64,000 bases of DNA. Source: Altererythrobacter sp. H2 (GTDB lineage: Bacteria; Pseudomonadota; Alphaproteobacteria; Sphingomonadales; Sphingomonadaceae). Position numbers and translations under genes: made by a program. Positions 52,896 to 60,382 of the stretch are shown here, one piece after another. A model generated the notes under the pieces. That model made no database searches. It was not told the origin of the DNA and saw nothing but the letters and a program-made list of their open reading frames with translations. The DNA lies in contig NZ_CP141285.1 of the NCBI RefSeq assembly GCF_035319885.1, positions 496,001-560,000 of the forward strand. Reading direction: 5' to 3'. Within the stretch, counting starts at the first letter, position 1. Each line of letters starts with the position of its first letter.

Positions 52896-53071
52896 GCCCC
52901 TAGACCGTTCCCGTTCATTACCGTCTAGACAAACCCCGGAAATCCGCCATATTTGACGCATCAAGCGGCCAAGGGCGTTCACTGTTGGCCGCTGGAAACC
53001 GGCAAATCCGGGGGCCTTTTTAGGGGGCCTGTCGCTTGGGGGCCGATTTCCGCATTTGGAAAGGCCCCCAT
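52896..53071 (+). promoter_or_regulatory. Left att flank with repeated GGGGGCC boxes before the integrase
   Basis: The 176 bases between tRNA-Gly and the integrase hold GGGGGCC at 53010, 53023 and 53038, plus its complement GGCCCCC just before the start codon. They also hold related ATCCG/TTTCCGC words and the inverted pair CTAGAC...GTCTAG around 52900-52929. Repeats of this kind next to an att site may be arm-type integrase or excisionase sites and may also shape the integrase promoter. No experiment-like evidence is available from sequence. Confidence 0.33.
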
Positions 53072-54304
53072 ATGGCGCTGACAGACACGAGCATTCGAAC
53101 CGCCAAGCCCCGGGAAAAGGACTACAAACTGGCCGATTCCGGGGGCCTTTATCTGCTGGTCACACCAGCGGGCGGGAAGCTCTGGCGGTTGAAGTTCCGG
53201 AGCGACGGGAAAGAACGCAAGCTGGCGCTGGGCCGTTACCCGGCTGTCGGTCTGGCCGATGCCCGCAAGGCGCGGGATGCCGCCCGCTCGCAACTGGCCA
53301 GTGGAGCCGATCCGGCACGGGAAAAGCAGCGCCAGAAGATCCGGGCCAAGCTGTCAGCTGAAAACACCTTTGCGGCCATTGCTGCCGAGTATGCCGCCAA
53401 GCGCAAGCGGGACGGGGAAAAGGGCTGGACCGATTCAACCGCCAAACGGTGCGAATATCTGCTGTCGCGGCTGGCCCCTTCGCTGGGCCACCTGCCCATT
53501 GCCGAGATAGAGCCTGCTGACGTGCTGGCAGCGGTGCGCAAGATTGAAAGGAAAGGCCAGCTGGAAAGCGCCCGGCGCACCCTGCAACTGGCCAGCGCTG
53601 TTTTCCGCTATGCCGTATCTACCGCGCGGCTGGGGTCCGACCCGACCCGCGACTTGCGCGGCGCACTGACAGCGCCAACCGTGACCCATTACGGGGCCAT
53701 TACCGATGCCAGCCGCGTAGGCGCGCTGTTGCGGGCGATAGATACCTATGAGGGCACCGGCATAACCGGGCTGGCCCTGCGGCTGGCCCCGCACGTCTTT
53801 GTGAGGCCGGGCGAGTTGCGCCATGCCGAATGGAGCGAGTTCGATCTGGACGCGGGCCTGTGGGCCATCCCGGCGGGCAAGATGAAAATGCGCAAGCCGC
53901 ATCATGTGCCCCTGTCGCGGCAATCGGTGGCCATCCTGCGGGAAGTCCATTCCGTTACCGGACCCGCAGGGCTGGTGTTTCCATCGGTCCGCAGCCGGAC
54001 CCGGCCCATGAGCGATAACACCTTGAACAGCGCCCTGCGGCGGCTGGGCTATACCAGTGAGGAAATGACAGCGCACGGGTTCCGGGCGCTGGCGTCAACG
54101 CTGCTGAATGAATGCGGCAAGTGGAACCCGGACGCGATCGAACGGGCGCTGGCCCATGGCGATAAGGACAAGGTGCGCGCTGCCTATCATCGCGGCCCCC
54201 ATTGGCAGGAACGGGTGGAAATGGCCCAGTGGTGGAGCGATTATCTGGACCAGCTGCGCAAAGGGGCGGACGTGGTGAAGTTCCCGGAACGGCAGGCCGG
54301 GTAG
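53072..54304 (+). CDS. P4-type tyrosine site-specific integrase
   Basis: A 410-residue tyrosine recombinase. The N-terminal arm-binding DUF4102 domain (MALTDTSIRTAKPREKDYKL; SGGLYLLVTPAGGKLWRLK; RKLALGRYPAVGLADAR) and the SAM-like core-binding domain (residues about 105-190) precede the catalytic domain. Catalytic residues: Arg245 in FVRPGEL, His335-x2-Arg338 in HGFRALASTLLNE, and nucleophile Tyr372 in AAYHRGP, after the LAHGDKDKVRA helix. The domains are complete, so it may still be active. The start at MALTDTSI is the standard one for this family; twelve upstream codons are rejected. It is 176 bases from its tRNA-Gly target. Confidence 0.95.
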   Translation: MALTDTSIRTAKPREKDYKLADSGGLYLLVTPAGGKLWRLKFRSDGKERKLALGRYPAVGLADARKARDAARSQLASGADPAREKQRQKIRAKLSAENTFAAIAAEYAAKRKRDGEKGWTDSTAKRCEYLLSRLAPSLGHLPIAEIEPADVLAAVRKIERKGQLESARRTLQLASAVFRYAVSTARLGSDPTRDLRGALTAPTVTHYGAITDASRVGALLRAIDTYEGTGITGLALRLAPHVFVRPGELRHAEWSEFDLDAGLWAIPAGKMKMRKPHHVPLSRQSVAILREVHSVTGPAGLVFPSVRSRTRPMSDNTLNSALRRLGYTSEEMTAHGFRALASTLLNECGKWNPDAIERALAHGDKDKVRAAYHRGPHWQERVEMAQWWSDYLDQLRKGADVVKFPERQAG

Positions 54305-54659
54305 GGGGGTATGGCAATCCCTGCGGCCCCAAAACCGGAGAGCGGGGGAAATCTGGCGTTCAAACACTAACACAGTTTTTCGCCCGCGCGCGAGGGAAGT
54401 GCCCGGCTGTTCCCCGAGGTGCCAAAAACGGCAACTTGCCAAATGATTTAGGAAAATCGTGGCGGCTGATCGCGACGCCGCATTGCGTGATAGGAAACGC
54501 TGTGAACAACTAAAGGCTGCGTGCCTCGCCGTTGTCTTTAAGTGCGGGCGATTGCCGCGCCCTCAACCTTTCCCCTTGTGCGTTAAAGCCTTTAGTCGTT
54601 ATCCCCAAAGGCCACGAACAAGCGCGACATATCCCGCGCGGTGAAGGTATGGTGGCGGC
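54305..54659. other. 355-base non-coding stretch between integrase and R-M gene
   Basis: No convincing gene is present. Visible items are a short palindrome TAAAGCCTTTA at 54584-54594, a related TAAAGGC word near 54511, and an AT-richer patch around 54,440-54,520. It probably carries the promoter of the MmeI-like gene. No controller (C) protein gene or C-box is recognisable. Confidence 0.5.
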
Positions 54660-57600
54660 TTGAACATCGATGATTTCATAACCCGCTGGCAGCAATCCGG
54701 TGGCAGCGAACGGGCCAATTTCCAGACCTTCGCAAACGAGTTGTGCGATGTCCTGGGCGTGTCCCGGCCCACCCCGGCCAGCGAAATCGCCAACGCAAAC
54801 GCTTACCATTTTGAGCACCCCGTTACCTTCATTCACACGGGCAGCCAGACGCGCGGCTTTGTCGATCTATACCGCGCTGGCCATTTCGTGATGGAAGCCA
54901 AGCAAGGCGTCTCTGGCGACCAGCCGGAAAGCGACCCGCAAGCCTTGCTGCTGGCCGATCTGCCCAAGGGATCCCGCAAGGGCCATGGCACACGCGGGAC
55001 GCGCGGCTGGGATGATACCATGATGCGCGCCCGCAATCAGGCCGATGGCTATGCCCGCGCGGTTTCCCGCACCGATGGCTGGCCCCCGTTCCTGCTGGTG
55101 GTCGATGTGGGCCATGTGATCGAAGTTTACGCCGATTTCTCGGGCCAGGGGCAGGGTTACACCCAATACCCGGATGGGAACCGCTACCGCATTTTCTTGG
55201 ATGACCTGCGCGACCCCAAAACGCTCGACCGGCTGCGCACCATCTGGACCGACCCGCACGCGCTCGACCCGTCCAAGATTGCGGCGCAAGTCACCCGCGA
55301 AGTGGCAGACCGGCTGGCCGCGCTGGGCAAATCGTTTGAAGGCCAAGGCCATGCCCCCGAGGCGGTGGCCAATTTCCTGATGCGCTGCCTTTTCACCATG
55401 TTCGCAGAGGATGTGGAGCTGATACCCAAGGAAAGCTTTTCCGATCTGCTGAAACGCCTTCGCGGCAAGCCAGAGCACGCGGCCCCGGCTCTTGCCGATC
55501 TGTGGCAGGTGATGAACGCGGGCGGCTTTTCCGGCGTGCTGATGACCGATCTAAAGCGGTTCAATGGCGGCTTGTTCAAGGACGCCTCTGCACTGCCCTT
55601 GTCCGAAGTGCAGCTTTCCCTGCTGATCGATGCGGCAGGCAAGGATTGGCGCGAAGTCGAACCGGCGATTTTCGGCACGCTGCTGGAACGCGCGCTGGAC
55701 AAGAAACAGCGGCACAAGCTGGGCGCGCATTACACCCCGCGCGCCTATGTCGAACGGCTGGTGGTTCCCACCATCATGGAACCCTTGCGCGCCGATTGGC
55801 GCAATGTGCAGGCAGCCGCGCTTACCTTGGCCAATCAGGGCAAGCTGGAACAGGCCCGCGAAACGGTGCACGCCTTCCATACCCAGCTTTGCGAAATCCG
55901 CGTGCTGGACCCTGCCTGCGGCTCGGGCAATTTCCTTTATGTCGCGCTCGAACTGATGAAGCGGCTTGAAGGCGAAGTAACCGCGCTGCTGGCCGAACTG
56001 GGCGAGGAACAGGGCGCGCTGTCGCTGGCGGGCCTGACTGTGGACCCGCACCAATTCCTGGGCATTGAATTGAACCCATGGGCAGCGGCGGTGGCCGAAC
56101 TGGTGCTGTGGATTGGCTATCTGCAATGGCATTTCCGCACCCATGGCAAGGCCAGCCCATCCGAACCGGTGCTGCGCGATTTCCGTAACATCGAAAACCG
56201 CGATGCGGTGCTGACATTCGAGAGCACCAAAGCGCGGCTGGATGATGCGGGCCAGCCGGTAACGCGCTGGGATGGGGAAAGCACCATCACTCACCCGGTA
56301 ACGGGCGAGGACGTGCCAGACCCGCAAGCGCGCGTGGCGGTGCTGGATTATATCAAGCCGCGCCCAGCCGCATGGCCCGAGGCGGAATTTATCATCGGCA
56401 ACCCGCCCTTTATCGGGGCCAGCCGGATGCGCGATGCGCTGGGCGATGGCTATGCCGAAGCCTTGCGCGCGGCCTATCCCAAGATCCCGCAAAGCGCCGA
56501 TTTCGTGATGTATTGGTGGGACAAGGCGGCAATGGCTGCGCGCGGCTGGAAGCCCGCCACCGAAAAGGCGCGCGCCAAGGGCACGCGGCGGTTCGGCCTG
56601 ATCACCACCAATTCGTTACGCCAGACCTTTAACCGCAAGGTGCTCGAACCACATCTGGCCGACCCCAAAACCCCGCTTTCGCTCACCTTCGCAATTCCTG
56701 ATCACCCTTGGGTGGATTCGAGCGATGGGGCGGCGGTGCGCATTGCCATGACTGTGGCAGAGAGGGGTAAGGCGGCAGGCAGGCTTTTGACAATTGCCGA
56801 GGAAAGCAAAGGTGAGACCGAAGCCGAAGGCCGCACGGTGCGGTTTGAAACGCAAATTGGCAAGATTTTCGCCAATCTGCGGATAGGGGCGGATGTGGCT
56901 GGAGCAACGCCCCTAAAGGCGAATGCGGGACTTGGTCACCGAGGAATGACCTTGAGTGGGCAAGGCTTTGTTCTATCTGAAAAGCATGCCGAAAAGCTAA
57001 TCTACAAAAGCATATCTGGCCAACGGGTGATCAAGCCTTACGTCAACGGTCGCGATCTTGCGCAATCTCCAACTAACCGTTGGATTATAGACTTATACGG
57101 AATGTCTGAGTCTGAAATTCGCTTGAGTTATCCTGAAATATTTCAGCACATACTACACACGGTTAAGCCTGAACGTGATCAAAATAACAGAGACGTATAT
57201 CGCGAAAATTGGTGGATTTTTAGCGAACCTCGATCTGAATTAAGGAAGGCGGTTCGCGGACTCTCTAGATACATTGCAACCACCCGGACAGCAAAACACC
57301 GAATTTTTCAGATGCTAAGCGGTGAGGCTGTTCCGGAAAGCGAAGTGGTGTCGTTTGGCCTTAATGATGCCGCCTATCTCGCAATCTTGTCGTCCCGGAT
57401 TCATCAGATTTGGTCTTTGGCCCAAGGTGGAACCCTTGAGGACAGGCCGAGATACAATCACTCCCGTTGCTTCGATCCTTTTCCCTTTCCCGATGCGACC
57501 GACGCTCAGAAAGAGCGGCTGCGGACCCTTGGTGAACAATTGGACGCGCACCGGAAGACCCAGCAAGCGGCCCACCCTAAGCTGACCCTTACCGCGATGT

Positions 57601-58121
57601 ATAATGTGCTGGAGAAGCTGCGCGCGGGGGAACGCATCGAAGGCAAAGACCGCGAAATCTATGATCAAGGCTTAGTGGGCATCATGCGCGATCTGCATGA
57701 TCAAATCGATGCAGCGGTGGCCGATGCCTATGGCTGGCCAACCAATCTTTCCGATGATGAAATCCTGCACAGGCTTGTCGATCTGAACAAACAGCGCGCA
57801 GCCGAGGAAGCGCGCGGCCATGTGCGCTGGCTGCGGCCTGAATATCAAAACCCCACTGGCCACCAGACCATGGCCAAGGGCGAACAGGGCGCGCTCGACA
57901 TTGGCCCCAAGGATACCGCCACCAAAGCCCCTTGGCCCAAATCCCTGCCCGAACAGATTGCAGCGGTGCAGGCGGCGCTGGCCGATCTGGGCGAGGCCAC
58001 CCCCGAACAAGTTGCACGGCAATTCCAGCGGGCGCGATCGGGCACGGTCCAGCCGTTACTGGAGAGCTTAAGCGCGCTCGGCCACGCAAGGCAGACCGAG
58101 GGCGGACGCTTCGCAGCGTAA
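54660..58121 (+). CDS. MmeI-like type IIL restriction-modification enzyme (single chain)
   Basis: A 1153-residue protein that should both cut and methylate DNA. The nuclease domain comes first: Asp69 ... Glu79-Ala-Lys81 in GFVDLYRAGHFVMEAKQG is the D-x(n)-E-x-K site as in MmeI. A helical connector follows to about residue 340 (QRHKLGAHYTPRAYVERLV). The N6-adenine methyltransferase has motif I DPACGSGNF at 417-425 and motif IV NPPF at 581-584. A target-recognition region (about 767-940) and a C-terminal helical domain (LVDLNKQRAAEEARGHVRWL) end the chain. MmeI itself is about 920 residues, so this one has extra insertions. The start is TTG; no alternative fits. Bases 56,960-57,480 are much more AT-rich than the rest of the gene. 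It probably defends the element or host. Confidence 0.9.
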   Translation: MNIDDFITRWQQSGGSERANFQTFANELCDVLGVSRPTPASEIANANAYHFEHPVTFIHTGSQTRGFVDLYRAGHFVMEAKQGVSGDQPESDPQALLLADLPKGSRKGHGTRGTRGWDDTMMRARNQADGYARAVSRTDGWPPFLLVVDVGHVIEVYADFSGQGQGYTQYPDGNRYRIFLDDLRDPKTLDRLRTIWTDPHALDPSKIAAQVTREVADRLAALGKSFEGQGHAPEAVANFLMRCLFTMFAEDVELIPKESFSDLLKRLRGKPEHAAPALADLWQVMNAGGFSGVLMTDLKRFNGGLFKDASALPLSEVQLSLLIDAAGKDWREVEPAIFGTLLERALDKKQRHKLGAHYTPRAYVERLVVPTIMEPLRADWRNVQAAALTLANQGKLEQARETVHAFHTQLCEIRVLDPACGSGNFLYVALELMKRLEGEVTALLAELGEEQGALSLAGLTVDPHQFLGIELNPWAAAVAELVLWIGYLQWHFRTHGKASPSEPVLRDFRNIENRDAVLTFESTKARLDDAGQPVTRWDGESTITHPVTGEDVPDPQARVAVLDYIKPRPAAWPEAEFIIGNPPFIGASRMRDALGDGYAEALRAAYPKIPQSADFVMYWWDKAAMAARGWKPATEKARAKGTRRFGLITTNSLRQTFNRKVLEPHLADPKTPLSLTFAIPDHPWVDSSDGAAVRIAMTVAERGKAAGRLLTIAEESKGETEAEGRTVRFETQIGKIFANLRIGADVAGATPLKANAGLGHRGMTLSGQGFVLSEKHAEKLIYKSISGQRVIKPYVNGRDLAQSPTNRWIIDLYGMSESEIRLSYPEIFQHILHTVKPERDQNNRDVYRENWWIFSEPRSELRKAVRGLSRYIATTRTAKHRIFQMLSGEAVPESEVVSFGLNDAAYLAILSSRIHQIWSLAQGGTLEDRPRYNHSRCFDPFPFPDATDAQKERLRTLGEQLDAHRKTQQAAHPKLTLTAMYNVLEKLRAGERIEGKDREIYDQGLVGIMRDLHDQIDAAVADAYGWPTNLSDDEILHRLVDLNKQRAAEEARGHVRWLRPEYQNPTGHQTMAKGEQGALDIGPKDTATKAPWPKSLPEQIAAVQAALADLGEATPEQVARQFQRARSGTVQPLLESLSALGHARQTEGGRFAA

Positions 58122-58195
58122 CGATAGCGCGCCGAAGTTTCGCCCCGTTTCGGCGTAAAGGGCGGCAGTATGGCAGGTCGGTGGCGGATGAAGCC

Positions 58196-58360
58196 ATGCG
58201 GGTGGATTTCGCCTGGAAGGCCAGCCGATCTGCCCCCGCTGAATTAGTTGCGCGGCTGGTGGCTCTTAAGGCCGAACGCGCGGCAGAGGAAAAGGCAGGC
58301 AAAGTCCGCTGGCCGCACCCCCATGATCAGATTTCCCGGTTTGGCGCGAAAGCGGGATAG
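58196..58360 (+). pseudogene. Remnant resembling the C-terminus of an MmeI-like enzyme
   Basis: A 54-codon open stretch just after the R-M gene encodes AELVARLVALKAERAAEEKAGKVRW followed by a short tail. The intact enzyme at residues 1038-1060 has ILHRLVDLNKQRAAEEARGHVRWLRPEYQ. The shared L-V-x-L-x-x-x-R-A-A-E-E-x-x-G-x-V-R-W pattern is clear by eye. It looks like the tail of a second, deleted R-M gene, or of an earlier version replaced by recombination. A tiny independent gene is possible but less likely. Confidence 0.45.
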
Positions 58361-58497
58361 GAGTAGCCGCACAGGCTTGCTTCGATGGCCCTCGCGGGCA
58401 CCTGACAGGGTCAACGCGAATCGCACAATGCATGGCTCGCCGACAGCGATTGCAAATGCGAATCGGTGTGCACCACCTATTTTTGCATCGAAACATG

Positions 58498-58521
58498 GGG
58501 GACAAAAGGGGTGTTGTCCCC
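58498..58521. promoter_or_regulatory. Inverted repeat before the unknown 249-aa gene
   Basis: GGGGACAA and TTGTCCCC form a perfect eight-base stem around AAGGGGTG. The repeat lies 65 bases before the 249-aa gene in the 464-base gap 58122-58585, which otherwise contains only the R-M remnant. It could be an operator or a terminator for upstream transcription; no T-run follows. Confidence 0.38.
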
Positions 58522-58585
58522 AAGGAATCGGCTTCCTCCACCGGTCGGCCTTGTCCGTGACCGTTCGCGGCCTATCATTTTTCAA

Positions 58586-59335
58586 ATGGACCGGAGTCAT
58601 TCGAACAAAAAGCCGCAAGGATCGCAACACCTGGGTGAGCCTGTATTCTTGCCGTGCGCTGTTGCGCTGAAAGAAGTCGCCGACGCATACGCGGAGGCGT
58701 CTATAGTGAAGCATCCTGATCAGCACTATTTCCTATCGCGGATAAGGGCGGATGCGATCGATGCGATGCTGAGGCGTTTGGCAACGGGGACGCTCTTGGC
58801 GCGCTGCGAGCAATACGAATTGTTCTGCGACCAAGGCTACGTTCCGTTTGCTGACAAGAGCGGTATCATTCCCAAGGACTTCTGGGCGTATGTAAGGCGG
58901 TTTCGCATGCCAGAGCATCAGGATTGGCTATCCGGCGATTTCACGGTCGAGTGCCTCCAAGATCGTCAATACGTCGCGGGCTATGCCCATGCCGTGCGGT
59001 TTGAACGTGCCGGATTGCCGCTAGTCAACGAACCGTCGGCCATAAGTCAGGCAATAACGGCTACGCGGGGAGGCCCTGGCGCGCCCCGCAGGTGGGATTG
59101 GGACGGGGCGCTGGCTCACTTAGCTGCCTTGGCCCATTTCTCCGCTGACGGTCTGCACCGCGCTGATGGCACAGAGCCGAATCAATCGGATATTGCCCGG
59201 CAACTGGGAGACTGGTTTATTGGCAATGGGGGGGAATGCCCCGAGAACAGCCAACTGCGGACCTACGGAAAGCGCGTTGTGCAAGAGATCAACACATTGA
59301 AATTGCTAGCTGCCAACAATCGCCAGGTGGCCTGA
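58586..59335 (+). CDS. Unknown island protein with a possible C-terminal DNA-binding helix region
   Basis: A 249-residue protein I cannot name. The first 20 residues are Lys/Gln/Ser-rich. Residues 40-130 alternate charged helices with aromatic strands (CEQYELFCDQGYVPFADKSG; IPKDFWAYVRRFRMPEHQDW). RRWDWDGALAHLAALAHFSADG is followed by EPNQSDIARQLGDWFIGNGG and CPENSQLRTYGKRVVQEINT. The last part has the spacing of a helix-turn-helix (SDIARQLGDWF ... SQLRTYGKRV), so DNA binding is plausible. The start at MDRSHSNKKPQG is chosen because the longer frame upstream crosses an inverted repeat and lacks coding character. Its place between R-M and the replication/regulation genes is typical of accessory cargo. 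Confidence 0.6.
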   Translation: MDRSHSNKKPQGSQHLGEPVFLPCAVALKEVADAYAEASIVKHPDQHYFLSRIRADAIDAMLRRLATGTLLARCEQYELFCDQGYVPFADKSGIIPKDFWAYVRRFRMPEHQDWLSGDFTVECLQDRQYVAGYAHAVRFERAGLPLVNEPSAISQAITATRGGPGAPRRWDWDGALAHLAALAHFSADGLHRADGTEPNQSDIARQLGDWFIGNGGECPENSQLRTYGKRVVQEINTLKLLAANNRQVA

Positions 59336-59483
59336 TAAGCGGCAATTACTGGCAGTTGCTGGCAGGCTCTCGGCAGCGAACGTTGCAGAATGGCCCCGTC
59401 ACTGAGCGGTGGCTGACGGCGGTAACGCAACCCAAGCGCTTACCTACGATCGGCCCCGTTCCCAAACGGACGGAGGCACTACA

Positions 59484-59663
59484 ATGCAATGCAATCCCGA
59501 ACCTCTCGCCTATTCTGTCAGCGAGGCCTGCCGCGTATCCTCGCTGGGCAAGACCCGGCTTTACCAGCTGATCGGCGAGGGCCGTCTTGAAGCCCGCAAG
59601 GTCGGCAAGCGCACCCTGATCCCGGCGGCCAGCTTGCGCGCCCTGATCGATGGGGAGGCCTGA
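59484..59663 (+). CDS. AlpA/excisionase-type helix-turn-helix protein
   Basis: A 59-residue DNA-binding protein of the MerR-like excisionase fold. AYSVSEACRVSSLGKTRLYQLIGEGRLEARKVGKRTLI contains the recognition helix (GKTRLYQLI) and the wing (EARKVGKRTLIP), followed by ASLRALIDG. AlpA/Xis proteins control integrase expression and excision of P4-like elements, so this is the likely partner of the integrase at the other end of the island. ACGGAGG lies eight bases from the ATG. Confidence 0.86.
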   Translation: MQCNPEPLAYSVSEACRVSSLGKTRLYQLIGEGRLEARKVGKRTLIPAASLRALIDGEA

Positions 59664-59666
59664 GCG

Positions 59667-59855
59667 ATGGGCCGGAAAGAGCAAACCCCGGCGGGTGGAG
59701 CCGCCGGGGTTCGTTGCGATAGCTTTGCGGGCCTTTCGCACCGTTCCCTTAGCCTTGAAGCCCAGCGGGCGCAATTCCTGGTGATGGCCCATGCCGTTCG
59801 GCCCGAGCTGGCCGTGATGCTGGCGGCAGCCGTGTTTGACGGGGGCGCGCGATGA
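59667..59855 (+). CDS. Small island protein of unknown function
   Basis: A 62-residue frame placed between the AlpA-like gene (3 bases after its stop) and the primase, whose ATG overlaps its TGA. That tight packing is the main argument that it is real. LSLEAQRAQFLVMAHAVRPELAVMLAAAVFDGG is a plausible amphipathic helical C-terminus; the first 25 residues have little character. No family is recognised. Confidence 0.5.
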   Translation: MGRKEQTPAGGAAGVRCDSFAGLSHRSLSLEAQRAQFLVMAHAVRPELAVMLAAAVFDGGAR

Positions 59856-60382
59856 TCGATTTCAACGCAGTGCGCGCGGCGCACCCGCTTCCGCAAGTGG
59901 CGGCCCGGCTGGTCAAGTTGCGCCCAGCCGGAAAGGATTGGCTGGGCTGCTGCCCCTTCCATGCCGATCGGTCCCCCAGCTTCACCGTGTTTGACCGTGG
60001 GCGGCGCTTCCACTGTTTCGGGTGCGGAGCATCGGGGGACGTGCTGGATTTCGTCCAGCGGGCCTATGGGCTGGACCTGCCCGGCGCTGCGGAGATGCTG
60101 GGGGCCGGGAACCTGCCGACCCCAAGGTCGCCCCATGGCCCGGCGGGAACGCCTGCGGAACCGGAACAGGGGGAACCGGACCGCGCAGGCGAGGCGCTGG
60201 CGATCTGGCAGGCGGCCATTCCGGCGGCAGGGACGCTCGCTGAGGCCTATCTGCGGTGGCGGGGCATCGATCCCCCCTATCCAGCCGCGCTGGGCTTCCT
60301 GGGGCTTCCTTACGGTAAGATGGGGGTAAGGCCGTGCCTTGTCTGTGCGGTTCGTGCCCCGGATGGGGAGGTCACGGGTACC
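59852..60382 (+). pseudogene. CHC2 zinc-finger primase, truncated
   Basis: About 176 codons of a phage/satellite-type DNA primase. The CHC2 zinc ribbon is intact: CCPFHADRSPSFTVFDRGRRFHCFGCGASGD-type ligands (C-x2-H ... C-x2-C) at residues 31-53, then DVLDFVQRAYGLDLPGAAEML. A linker leads to YLRWRGIDPPYPAALGFL and RAPDGEVTGTH, the entry to the Toprim catalytic domain. At 60,376-60,386 the coding sense ends; from there the frame runs on antisense through speB to 60,859 and encodes no primase residues. All Toprim Asp/Glu residues and the helicase part are missing, so it cannot prime. The ATG overlaps the preceding stop. Confidence 0.87.

Noticed and set aside
54459-54644. A 61-codon frame in the gap before the R-M gene
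   Set aside because: No ribosome site, Cys/Arg/Pro-rich, and crossing a short palindrome; treated as non-coding.
59561-60376. C-terminal extension of the agmatinase frame
   Set aside because: It is antisense to the primase and AlpA region; agmatinase similarity stops at the junction.
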